44,543 nt of DNA from Acanthamoeba lenticulata (lineage: Eukaryota; Discosea; Longamoebia; Acanthamoebidae): positions 1 to 44,543 of the forward strand of contig NAVB01000103.1 in assembly GCA_002179805.1 (NCBI GenBank), in the 5' to 3' direction. The number at the start of each line of letters is the position of its first letter. Within the stretch, counting starts at the first letter, position 1. This document shows positions 31,184 to 40,992 of this stretch, in pieces. The notes below the pieces were generated by a model, which saw only the letters and a program-made list of their open reading frames with translations, was not told where the DNA came from and did not search any database. The position numbers were made by a program, and so were the translations under genes.

Positions 31184-31326
31184 CTTGCAGCAAGCGAGAT
31201 GAATAAAAATATTTGAATTTTTCAGACTTTTCCCGCTAAAGATATGCGAACGTTATTCTCGTTATTGCGTCATGTAACTTTGTGGCAACAGTCAGCCCAT
31301 TTGGTATGCAGTCTTTCCATTACTCC
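31184..31326. promoter_or_regulatory. Probable bidirectional promoter
   Basis: Only 143 bases separate the divergent start codons of the tRNA-binding cofactor and the uL11-like gene. The centre is AT-rich (ATAAAAATATTTGAATTTTT). The right part is occupied by inverted-repeat arm B. No specific factor site was identified. Confidence 0.45.
31283..31321 (+). repeat. 39-bp inverted repeat, arm B
   Basis: An exact copy of arm A in opposite orientation, with the ATG changed to GTG by the base just outside the repeat. It ends 6 bases before the proposed uL11-like start codon at 31327. Confidence 0.95.
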
Positions 31327-32348
31327 ATGCTTGGCGCCCAGAGACCCCCTTTGGAGTCCGCAGGTTCGTTGCGAAGGTCATGCCTACTTGCCCACGCCAC
31401 AACCTCATCCCTGTGACTCACCACTTTGCGCGCAGTGCCAACGCGAGTGTACGGCGGGGACGTGGGCAGAGGCGGCACATTTGCGGCCATCTTGGGCCCG
31501 TTAGGAGTGGTGCCGTTTCTTTTTGCTCTTTTCGTTGTCGTCTTCGATCTTTTCTTCCTTCATTCACCGGCGTGGCGCAGTCGCCGAGAAGGGGGGCCCA
31601 GCTGTGCGCGGAAGCGACCCGCGATTGTTGGACCAACTACAAGGTCAACGTTATCTTTCATGTGTCGCGACCTCCTGTCGGGTTGTGTCGGGTCGAAGTG
31701 ACGCCCAGCGTCTCCTCGATGGTGCTGCGCGCCTCGTCCTACATCCCGCCGGACGTGAACGAGCGTGGCCTCATCCTCGCCACGCTCATCAAAGGCGGCT
31801 ACGAATGCAAGACCCGCTCCCCTTCAGAGCGCAGACGCAAGTGTACGGTACCATCGTCTTCCATAGCGCAGAGGCACGCTCCCTCACCAGTGGCCTGTTC
31901 GTTCCCAAACAATAGATAAACATGACGCCGACATCATGTCGACCTCCGTCTACGCGATCGCCAAGCAACAGCGGCGGTGGAAGAAATCGATGGCAAGAGA
32001 GTTTGTGGGGACCGTGAAGGAGGTCATCGGCACCTGTCATTCTCTGGGAATCACCATCGATGGTGCGTCGCCACACCGGGGCGGGGCGTGGGCGGTGACC
32101 GCCGCCCTTTCTTTTTCTCACGCCACAGTTTCACAGGCTGCAAGGCGTTGGCGTTCCAGCAGGCCATCGTCGACGGCCATGAGGCAGTCCCTAGCGAAGA
32201 CGATGTGCCCACGTTTGTGCTTAGCGAGGACGGAGCGATGGTCGACCTCCGCCTGTGCAAGGACACTCACATGAGCGAGGAGGAGAGGCAATTGATGAAG
32301 GACAAGGCCACAGCCAAGATGAAGGAGAACCGACTGAAGCGAAGTTGA
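31327..32348 (+). CDS. Divergent ribosomal protein uL11 (RPL12)-like protein
   Basis: Five exons splice in phase into a uL11-like protein. Exon 1 MLGAQRPPLESA joins VPTRVYGGDVGRGGTFAAIL and then GPLG (compare the family's TGGEVG...KIGPLG). Exon 3 gives SPRRGAQLCAEATRDCWTNY, VNVIFHVSR and CRVEVTPSVSSMVLRASSYI (compare the family's IEVVPSASALI). The next exon gives KHDADIMSTSVYAIAKQ, then SMAREFVGTVKEVIGTCHSL and GITIDG, the C-terminal rRNA-binding signature. The last exon replaces the short normal tail with about 75 acidic/basic residues ending KMKENRLKRS. uL11 normally forms the ribosomal stalk base. This copy is so divergent that it is more likely a specialised or decaying paralogue. Introns and frame are still intact. 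Confidence 0.7.
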
Positions 32349-33174
32349 CGTTGCCCTCGGTGTCTTAGTAGCTTTTCTCACGCATAGTCCTATGAACACA
32401 CTGCCCATTGCCATTGCCGCTTCTCTTGCCGGTCCTGGCTTGGAAAACCCTTCTTCTACAAGTTGTTTGCCGTCAGCCGCCGCACTGTTGCCTACCAGCC
32501 GCTGAATACCGCTGAACTCGGACAAACGCGGCACCAGCACTGTGAGGATGGAATCCCTCTCAGCTCGGGTACGTGCCGCTCCTAGTGACCTCTGCCCTGC
32601 CTCCTCTCTGATTTTGCTCTGCACACCAACGTCGATGCAGGTACCATAAAACGAAAGTTGAGGTGGCCATGTGATCGTGGCGGTAGCACCCGTGCTCCAT
32701 TTCACGCCCATTATGCAGTACACTTCCGCTGCCTGGCGCACTTAGTAGCGGCCGTAGCAGGGAGGGCCATGCATGTTACAAAGTTCGTAGCCACTGCGGG
32801 GGGAAGTGCCGCTGAGGTTCTACAAAACGCTCCCACTTTGACGTGCCTGCGGCCAAATCCCGATGACCTTGGCCTGAGTTGAGCAGGGCGATTTAAGGTA
32901 GATATCTTCTTGTAGCGTAAGAGACCAGGTTTGGAGAAGTGACCAACGGACCGATGGTGATAAGTCCAAAAGGGGAGAAATGTCTCTTTTTGGGTATGGT
33001 TTGTCCTTTTCTGTGATGTAGTAAAAAACGGCAGCAGTGCCCTTTGCGGGCGCAGGAAGAGACGGATAAAGACTTGACTGCCGAGGTGCTTTACTCTATC
33101 ACACAGTAAACTTGACAGAGGACTACACGTCACATCCTAGCAAGACTCGCGTCTAGAAAACGAAGGGTCAGAAC
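32349..33174. other. Spacer containing a gene relic
   Basis: This region holds the scrambled membrane-protein relic (separate entry). From about 32760 to 33174 I see no gene. The final part presumably contains the promoter of the low-complexity protein gene. Confidence 0.4.
32392..32741. pseudogene. Rearranged relic of the small membrane-protein gene (14971-15401)
   Basis: On the plus strand, 32392-32568 matches exon 1 of the intact gene, from ATG and the LPIA segment through QPLNTAEL and CEDGIPLS to a conserved GTACGTG donor. A frameshift ends the plain reading after about 36 codons. On the minus strand, about 32627-32735 matches exon 2: AEVYCIMGVKWS compared with AEVTCFMGIVWS, and later TCIDVG compared with ICIDVG. 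The two exons therefore lie in order but in opposite orientations, so the unit cannot be spliced into a gene. The intact parent is about 17 kb away on the other strand. Confidence 0.85.
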
Positions 33175-34614
33175 ATGATGCAAAGGAAGCCTTCAGGCGA
33201 CCCAGATGGCATGTGCTTGGAGATGCAGCTTGAGGCATGCCACCAAGACTTCGCAATAGCCGCGCAGCCCCGGATCAAGAGTTCTATACCTTTCCTTCTT
33301 AACGATTCGCTCTACCTCGCACCCGCGCCTCCAACCCTCTCGGCTGTCGTAGCGCCGAGTAACGAGCCACAGTACGAAGACGACGAACATTGCATGCTCG
33401 AAAGCGATTCTTCACATCTACCGAACCTTCCTCCCATCTCAGTCCTCTTGCGAACAGAGGTTTCGCAGACCAACTCTCCCTGCTCCTCTCCAGTCGACTC
33501 ACCGCGAGTAACAACAACTTCCTCATCCTGCCACGTCGACACTGCTTCGAAGACCGGCCGAACAGAACCACCCATGACGCCAAGCCATGCAACAAGCTCG
33601 ACTTATTCCAGTTCAACATTTATGGGCCATTCGCCACTGTGGCCCCCTGCTCCGGGCAGCGGGGCACAGCTTACCACCTTTCCCGCCCGTCCAAGGGAGA
33701 CCGCGGACGGTCAAGCCTGGAGCGAGCCTCGACAGCAGAGAAGCTCGCAACAAGAGCGAGGGCGGGGAGCAGCTGCGGCCATGCACTATCAGCCCTGCCC
33801 TAACCAGCCGCAAAATCCGACCTGGGCCTGCTGGACGCCCAGCGGAACCAGCAGCAGTGGGTCGTTCCGGCCACAACACACACTCTACTTCCCACCGCCA
33901 ACCTCGCGCGGCGATGGAAGGTCTTCGCCTGTTGCCACAACAACACAACAACCACAGCAATCGAGCTTCAGCGCCAACCGCACAGGGCCTGCTCAATACT
34001 TGAGCCACATGTCGCCCACGGCCATGTTGACGTCGTTCGGTCAAGGATCCTTCTCCATTTCCTCACCATCCGTCTTGCAGTCACGCCCTCACCACTCAGC
34101 GCAGCAACAGACCGTCTTCCACTCGCCAGACGGGTGCCCCAACAACAGCAACAACAGCGGCCACCAGCAGCAACAACCGCAGCCGCAACAGCAACAGCAA
34201 CAGCCGACCCGCAAGCCGTCTCTTTCTAGAAGCTCGCCGCACCCACAACGTCTGGCGTCATTTGGTCAAGCCTCCGTGTCGGTCTCTTCCCCGTCACTGC
34301 TGCCCTCTATGACCTCTTCGCTTCCGCCGCCCATGTTCCCGGCCTCGCTGCGTGGGGACAAGCTGCACCCGCAATGGATCATCACGGAGGGGCGCGGGCT
34401 GGCAGAAACCAGCCCTGTCCCTGGGTCGTCTTCAGGCATGTCGTCGCCAACCGCGGGCTCGTCCCCGGGCAGCCCCGACAGCGGCCCAGACGGCCAGGGC
34501 AGCGCCAAGCGAAAGCGAGGGACGCGAGGCGGCAACGGCGCTGGCGACTTCACCTTTCTCCACCTGCAAGTTGGTAACGATGGCCGCCTTACGATGGTCA
34601 AGGAGTTGAACTGA
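33175..34614 (+). CDS. Low-complexity Ser/Pro/Gln-rich protein, possibly nuclear
   Basis: An intronless frame of 479 residues, unusual among the intron-rich neighbours. Composition is dominated by Ser, Pro, Gln, Asn and Thr, with a poly-Gln segment (residues about 326-345). Two related blocks occur about 80 residues apart: LTSFGQGSFSISSPSVL and LASFGQASVSVSSPSLL. Near the C-terminus a basic cluster (SAKRKRGTRGG) could be a nuclear localisation signal, and the last residues FTFLHLQVGNDGRLTMVKEL look like a short folded element. No DNA-binding domain is visible. It may be a transcriptional co-regulator or RNA-associated disordered protein; I do not recognise it. Confidence 0.65.
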   Translation: MMQRKPSGDPDGMCLEMQLEACHQDFAIAAQPRIKSSIPFLLNDSLYLAPAPPTLSAVVAPSNEPQYEDDEHCMLESDSSHLPNLPPISVLLRTEVSQTNSPCSSPVDSPRVTTTSSSCHVDTASKTGRTEPPMTPSHATSSTYSSSTFMGHSPLWPPAPGSGAQLTTFPARPRETADGQAWSEPRQQRSSQQERGRGAAAAMHYQPCPNQPQNPTWACWTPSGTSSSGSFRPQHTLYFPPPTSRGDGRSSPVATTTQQPQQSSFSANRTGPAQYLSHMSPTAMLTSFGQGSFSISSPSVLQSRPHHSAQQQTVFHSPDGCPNNSNNSGHQQQQPQPQQQQQQPTRKPSLSRSSPHPQRLASFGQASVSVSSPSLLPSMTSSLPPPMFPASLRGDKLHPQWIITEGRGLAETSPVPGSSSGMSSPTAGSSPGSPDSGPDGQGSAKRKRGTRGGNGAGDFTFLHLQVGNDGRLTMVKELN

Positions 34615-34880
34615 TGAGCAGCCTTATTCTGTCTCTTCGAAAACTCTACATCTCCGGTCTGTGAGGCCGGACCTTGCACATAGAATTGATGTTCGACATA
34701 AACACACGGCGGTTGCCAAAACGTGCCACTTTAATTGGCGGCCAGACGCCCATTGGGCGGAGCTTACCGAGAACGGAGCGGCGGGCTTTGCTCTCTCTGC
34801 AGAAGGCAACGAAGCAGAGTGAGGAAGGCGAGGTCGTCTCTGTTGATCACATCAAACGGAACGCTCTTCGTTGGCTGGTG

Positions 34881-37800
34881 ATGTCCTCCATCTGGCGGGC
34901 CTGGGGCTTTGCTGTTCTTTTCCTTTTGCTTTCTCTACTTGCTTTCACACACGGCCAAATCGCTGCCTCTGATCCGCGTCAAGGCTCCTCTTCGGCCTCG
35001 TCCTCACAGCCGTCTTCCCCGGCCGTCTCGTCGGCCACATCAGCGACATTGTCGTCGTACGAGCCCTATGGACGCATCAAATTTGTGAGCTCCTGCGGCG
35101 GGCCGGACCAGCGCCGCCGATTGAATGACGCCATCGCCCTTGTTCACTCCTTTTGGTATGACGAAGTACGCAGTGCCTCTCCTCCAAAATCAAATTTGCT
35201 TCTTCCTGACGATTGATTTTTGTTCTACGCAGGCGCGTGAGATCTTCAAATCCCTGGCCACCGAGGTACGCTTGATTGGCATCCCACCCTCTACCTCTCG
35301 CCAACATCTCTTCCCCACCCATGCAGGTGGCCAATTGCACGATGGGCCACTGGGGAGTGGCCATGTCCTACCTTCAGCCGCTGTGGTCGTACCCGACAGC
35401 GCAGGAGATGCGGGCTGGGGCTGAGGCGCTCGCCCGGGCGCGGGCCACCCTCAACGACCCCAAGGTGACTGAGCTCGAGAAAGGCCACGTGTGGGTACGC
35501 GACCTCTTTGTCGTCCCTCTTTTTCTCGTAGTTCTTTTTCCATCCGGATTGTGATCGTCATTGCCTTTGGCCATTCAGGCACTCGAGGGGTTCTTCTCCG
35601 ACTACGAGCGCTTGCCCTACGCCAAGCGAATCCTCCTGTGGGAGGCCCGCATGGAGCGACTGTGGCAGCGCTACCCCAAGGACACGGAGACCATCGTCTT
35701 CTTCGCGCTCGCCCTCAAGTCCCGCAGCCTGATCGACCTCGAGGCCAAGGGCGGCAAGATCCACCACAGCCTCGACACCGGTACTGATTTATCATTTTCA
35801 TTATTTTCATTATTCCAAATAAAGAGAAATTAATGAAATATTGTGGCAGAGGAGGAGCTGGCGAGCGAGGCAGTGGTCTTCTACAACCAGAGGAAGGCGG
35901 GCAAGATGTTGGAGCTCGTCCTGCTCGAGGAGCGCTACCACCCGGGCGCGCTGCACTACCTCATCCACTCCTACGACTACCCGCTGCTCGCCCACAAGGC
36001 TCTCCCCTACGCCAAGCGGTACGTTGCTCTCTCGGTCTTCTTCTTCTGCTTCATCACCTTCTTCATGGGTCTCATGACAACGATTGTTGTCGACAGCTAC
36101 GCGCTGGCGGCGCCTCTGGTGGCGCACGCGCTGCACATGCCGGCTCACATCTTCGTGCGGCTGGGCCAGTGGCGCAGCGCCATCGAGAGCGACCTGCGGG
36201 CCATGAACGTGTCCGCCCGCTTCTACGAGCGCAAGATGCGCGAGCGCACGCCCCAGCAACTCGCTGAGGCCAAGACCAAGCCCAAGGGCGGCGAGCATGG
36301 CGACGACGACGTCATGTACGACGAGTACTTGCACTCGCTGGACTATGTGGTCTACGCCTACCACCAGATCGGGCACGACCGCCAAGCGGCCGAATTCGTG
36401 GCCCAAGTGATGCGCACGAGGGGCATCTACCCGGGCCTCACCCACGGCAGCGTCTACTCGCTCATCGCCGCCCCGGCCCGTTCCATGGCCGAAACTCACG
36501 ACTGGGCCGCCCTCGCCCGCTTCACCTTTCCTCCGGCCCTCCACAACGCTGTACGCCATTTCGTGCTTTTTCTTTTTCTTATCTTTCATTTATCTCAACA
36601 TTTTATTTTAATTATCATCCCAACAAAGCCAATGATGATTTGTGAAATGACTCTGATCATTCAAGTGTGAAGAAAAAAAATTGATATTTTGTGAGGCTAA
36701 ATCGAATTTTTAGCTATTTTTTATTATTTTTATTATTTTTATTCAAGAATTTCGAAACGATTTCCTAACAATGGCGCATCTGCAGGGCGAGAGCGTGGGG
36801 GATTGGGCCAGAGTGTTTGGGCTGTACTTGCGGCTGCTCGGTCTCTCCAACCTGCCGGCCGTGCTCGAGCCGCCCCCGGCCTTGCGGCCGGGCGACGACA
36901 GCGGGGCCGAAGCCTTGGTCGCGCTGGAGGCCGCCCGGGCGGCCCGCGCCGAGCGCCTGCGGGACGTGCGGCGCGAGGTAGCCGAGAGCGTGGCGACGAT
37001 GGCCAACCTGTCGACGTCGTCGCCGCGGCTGGCACGCGAGCTCCAGGAGGACCTGAGCGTGCTGTGGCGCGTGACCGTCGACGTCCAGCTGGGCGTGGCC
37101 CGGGCCCTGCAGGCCTGGGTCGAGGACCGGCGCGACGACGCGCTCGCCCTCCTGGCCCGCATGGCCGACGTCGAGGACTCCTATTTCAAGCCCTCGGTCA
37201 AGCCCTCGGTGGTCTACCCCGTGCGCGAGCACCTGGCCGACAAGCTGGCCCTCGTGGGCCGCCACGACGAGGCCCTCGCGGCCTACCGCGCCACGCTGGC
37301 CCAGCAGCCCCTCCGCTTTAACAGCCTCCTTGGCGCCGCGCGGGCGGCCCGGGCGCTCTACCGCTACGAGGAGGCCAACGTCCACTTCACGAGCCTCCTC
37401 CAGCAGGTCACCGGCTGCGAGGAGGGCACCCGCCGCCCGCTGCCGCCGGCTTCGTCGTCGCGCGACGACCAGCGTGTCCGAGTGGGCCACCAGCTGAGCG
37501 ACGATGAAGACGAAGACGAGGAAGGAGAGTACCTCGAGGAGCTCGAGGACTGCATCTTCCGCGTCATCGACGAGCAGCAGCAGAGGCAAGACAGCGACGC
37601 CAGTGCAGGGCGTGATGGAGTGCACTACGTGGGGACCGCGGGGACGACGGCCGCGCGGCACAACGACGTCGCGTCCGCCCTCGAGTTCGTGCACCACCAG
37701 CGGCTGCTGCGCGAGCGACGCCGCCAGCGGCGTCTGGCCCTCCTGCGCCAGCGCGCGGCCGGAGGGTCACCGCTGCGTGGAGAGGACGAAGTGGCAACGC

Positions 37801-37916
37801 GGAGCCCTGTGGTGGTCGTCGAGCTGCCGACGCTGTGCCTCTACTTGGGTCTCTCGGCCATCTTGGGCTTTGCCGCATCGCAGGCCGTCACCCACTACCG
37901 CAAGAAGAACAACTGA
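34881..37916 (+). CDS. Membrane-anchored TPR-like repeat protein
   Basis: Start ATG 34881, which gives a clean signal peptide (MSSIWRAWGFAVLFLLLSLL, ending near FTHGQ). Six or more exons (first donor at 35166) encode a large helical-repeat ectodomain: LNDAIALVHSFWYDEAREIF, TMGHWGVAMSYLQPLW, YPKDTETIVFFALALKSRSL, HPGALHYLIHSYDYPLLAHK, HALHMPAHIFVRLGQWRSAI, LDYVVYAYHQIGHDRQAAEF and LALVGRHDEALAAYRATLAQ. These are TPR-type helix pairs, and the pattern is close to secreted TPR proteins common in bacteria. A charged, low-complexity segment follows, then a C-terminal membrane helix (LPTLCLYLGLSAILGFAASQ) and a short basic tail (HYRKKNN). The domain is therefore lumenal or extracellular. The partner is unknown. 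Confidence 0.8.
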
Positions 37917-38022
37917 TTTGATGCAAGATCGACAAGATGTCGATTTGTAGAGACAACATTAATTTGTAAATTGATTGAAAGCGTGATAATTTCCAAAGCG
38001 GTGGTGTTGGTGATGTCCTCGT

Positions 38023-38902
38023 TTAGGACTGGGAACCGATGGTGCCATAGTCCTCGCTTCCAATGGTGCCGTAGGCCTCCCTGGTCTTGGTCGAGGCGCT
38101 GCCCGTCACCGAGCCATCTGTTGTAAAGGTTCACATGAGCTGATGGAGGTATGAAGAGAGTGATGATAGGGTGGAACGTGACGTACACTCGAGAGAGCGC
38201 TCCTTGTAGATGTAGTACGAGACGAACGACTGGGCGGCAACAAGCCACACCATGAGGTAGGCCAGCACGCGGCTGAACGAGACGTAGCCGTAGCAAAGGC
38301 TCGAGGCGTGGTGGTGGCTCAGGCCGAACCACTCGTGGCAGTGGTTGGGGTGGCGGTCGTAGAGGTCGTAGAGGCTGTGCTCGTAGCCCAAGAAGCTCAT
38401 GCGGCCCAGCAGGCACAGCAGGTTGAACAAGCAGATGACCGAGTACTGCACAGCAGGTCATAAAAGAAGAGGATGAGCCCCACTTGTGCGAACGGTATGG
38501 GGAAGCAAGAAGCGTACCACGCCGAGGTAGTCGACGCCGAGGGTGATGGCCGCGAAGAGACCGAAGATGGCGGTCAGACCGAGCTGGGCGGCCCACTCCC
38601 ATTCGGCGGTGGCCAGCAACAGAACTGCGAACAGCTGTGTAACGAATAAACACACCAACTTGCGGTTAGTGGTCGAGGTATTAGGAACGAGAGAGGCCCA
38701 GGAGAGTGCGCACCATCTGGACGACGATGTGCAGGAGCAGAATGTACTTGAGGAACCGGAAGGAGCGAGTGCCGCGTGTGGCCAGTGACCCGGCGATGAT
38801 GCTGAGGATCAAGAGAAAGAGGAAGCCCACGATGGGAATCATCCACCGGTGCATGTCATGCTGCGAGTCCCTGTAATCCTCGAGGCCCTCTGCAAGTGGC
38901 AT
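38023..38902 (-). CDS. Multipass membrane protein, unknown family
   Basis: Four exons. Exon 1 (ATG 38902, MPLAEGLEDYRDSQHDMHRW) contains a hydrophobic helix (IPIVGFLFLLILSIIAGSLA) and a second (YILLLHIVVQM). Exon 2 has one or two helices (LFAVLLLATAEWEWAAQLGL, FGLFAAITLGVDYLG). Exon 3 gives YSVICLFNLLCLLGRMSF, a His-rich loop (YDRHPNHCHEWFGLSHHH) and VLAYLMVWLVAAQSFVSYYI. Exon 4 is a polar tail with a duplicated motif, YGTIGSEDYGTIGSQS, which could carry phospho-Tyr or phospho-Ser sites. I count five or six membrane spans. I do not recognise the family, and no transport or enzyme signature is visible. Confidence 0.72.
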
Positions 38903-39309
38903 TTTGGTCTTCTTTTTGCTGTTGGTGGGTGGGTGAGCTTGTTGTCAGGCTGGGCCGGCCTGCTGTAGTGTTGAGGTTGATGAGTGCTGGGCGCGTAAGT
39001 GTATGTAGTGATTGAAAGAATGCTCTACTTGACCTGGTTTTATAACGGTAGGCCGCCAGGCCCGTCCGCTTCGCTCGAGGATTCCTCGCGTGGGCCATGA
39101 CATCAACGACGTGCCCGATCGCGTTTTCCGTCCTCTTCCTCGCAAAACCCAGCCCCAACCGTCGTGGAGGCCGTCGGTCACACACCCCACACTTCGGCAG
39201 CCACACGGGCGACATTTCGGCAACCAGCTCCGGGTCCTGCTCCGGATTGAGGTGTCTGCTGACGTCATCCTTGAAATAATTATACTTTCTTTTTAGTCCG
39301 CTGACGTCG
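38903..39309. other. Intergenic spacer
   Basis: 407 bases between the multipass protein start and the aminotransferase stop, both on the minus strand. No gene is supported. The short open frames here carry no recognisable domain. Confidence 0.4.
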
Positions 39310-40761
39310 TCAGCTGGGCGTTGTCGTGGCTTGAAGGACCTCCTTGAGGACGTCGAGCGCACGGTCGACGCGGGCCATGTCGGCCTGGCTGCCCATGTGG
39401 CCCAGCCGGAAGACCTCTCCGGCCAGTGGGCCGTAGTTGCCGCCGACGACGAGCCCACGCTCACGTAGGGCCGCGTCAAAAGCCTCCCACGAGGCGAAGC
39501 GGCCGCCGCGCTTGACCAGCGGCACGTAGACCGCGGTCACCGTCGCCGCGTAACCGTCTTCTTCTTCTTCATCTTCTTCTTTACCTTCATCTCCTGCGTT
39601 TGTTTGTTCTGTCGTGGCCTTGGCCGGTTTCACGTGAAGCGCCAAGCCCATGTCCCGCAGCTGGCGGCGGCAGTGCGCCGCGACGCGGGCGTGCCGGGCG
39701 AGCTGCTGCGGTAGGCCCTCGGCGGCCACGGCGTCCAGCGCGCGGTCCAGCGCCGCCAACTGGTGCCAGTCAAAGGTGTATGGCAGCAGGCGCCGGGCCA
39801 CGGCGCCCCGCCAGGGCAGCAGCGCGTCGTAGCCCACGTAGCGCACGGCCTCGATCCGGGCCCAGGCGCGCTCGCTCACGGTCACGATGCTCAGCGACGG
39901 CGGGCAGCTGAGCGCCTTCTGCGTGCCGAGCAGGCCCAGGTCGATGCCCCACTCGGCTACGCGGACGTCGGCCCCAAAGGCGGCCGAGACAAAGTCCACG
40001 TAGAGCAGCGCGTCGACCTCACGCGCGATCGGCCCGAGCGGCGCGATGCGGTTCATCAGGCCTGATGGCGTCTCGCACTGAACGGCGGTGATCAGGTGCG
40101 GCCGGAAGCTGCGCGCCTCTGGAAAATAATTCGCCAATAATCAATAGATATCCTATTAACAATATATTACATAATAATAAAATAAAATAAAATAAAATAA
40201 ATGTAGCGGGGCACCTTGGGCGATGTGCGCAAAGTCGTGGAAGGGTTGATCGTAGGGACACTCGACGACGCGGACCTCAGCCCCAATCTGCTGCGCCATC
40301 TCCGCAAAGCCATGACCGTACACGCCTGACCACCACGCTCCGTTCGTAAATATGATATTTAAATCAAAATATTCAAAAGAAAACTGAAAAGAATTTGATT
40401 TTGTGAACAAAATCTGAAGGGGCAGCGGAGGCCTCCACCACGTGAGTTGGGTACCATTGGCGAGGGCCAGGACGCGGTCACCCGCCTTGATGGTGCTTTT
40501 GAGCGCCGACCAGAGGGCGAGCATGCCCTCGCCCACCTGGATAATCACATCATTGCTGAACGGGGGCGTGGCGCAGGATGGTGGGAGGTGGAGGAACTCA
40601 GCGAGACGGGCTTGCACACGATTGTAGAGCTGAAAGAAAGCTGGCTCGAGATCGGCACTCGCGTAATCTACCGCAAATGCATCGAGCACACGTTGAGGCA
40701 CACTGGTCGGTCCAGGCACCATCCCGATCGGGTACGTCTCAAACGACAAGTTGTCGTTCAT
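39310..40761 (-). CDS. Class-V PLP aminotransferase (alanine-glyoxylate type)
   Basis: Fold-type I, class-V pyridoxal-phosphate enzyme related to alanine/serine-glyoxylate aminotransferases. The start is taken as ATG 40761 (MNDNLSFETYPIGMVPGPTS); PGPTSVP is the typical opening. Then VIIQVGEGMLALWSALKSTI, AGDRVLALANG, an exon GVYGHGFAEMAQQIGAEVRV, HLITAVQCETPSGLMNRIAP, ALLYVDFVSAAFGADVRVAE and the Schiff-base lysine segment LGLLGTQKALSCPPSLSIVT. The C-terminal domain gives RERGLVVGGNYGPLAGEVFR and then RLGHMGSQADM. An acidic insertion (GDEGKEEDEEEEDGY) interrupts the C-terminal domain. The frame also has an upstream Met (40821) with a basic leader, so the localisation (peroxisomal or mitochondrial versus cytosolic) is open. 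Introns at about 40120-40210 and 40330-40450 are AT-rich. Confidence 0.9.
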
Positions 40762-40992
40762 CTCTGCGGTCTGGCGTGATCTGCTTGCCTTTAAATTTCG
40801 TTTCATCTTTTTTTTTTCCACAAGTTCGTTGCAAATATTTCCGAAAGATTACAATTTTCTTGGCCCTGATAAAAACTAATTTTCTGATACGCCCAAAAGG
40901 GGAGCTTAGACGGAGAGGCGTGGCTGGGCACGCACAAAAGCGGAGAAGCCAAAACTGTCCCTCTTGGGTAGTCGAAACAGTTGAACAAGGCG

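Noticed and set aside
35810..37697. Long minus-strand frames (259 and 310 residues)
   Set aside because: These are shadows of the TPR gene exons on the plus strand, with no domain and no splice logic.
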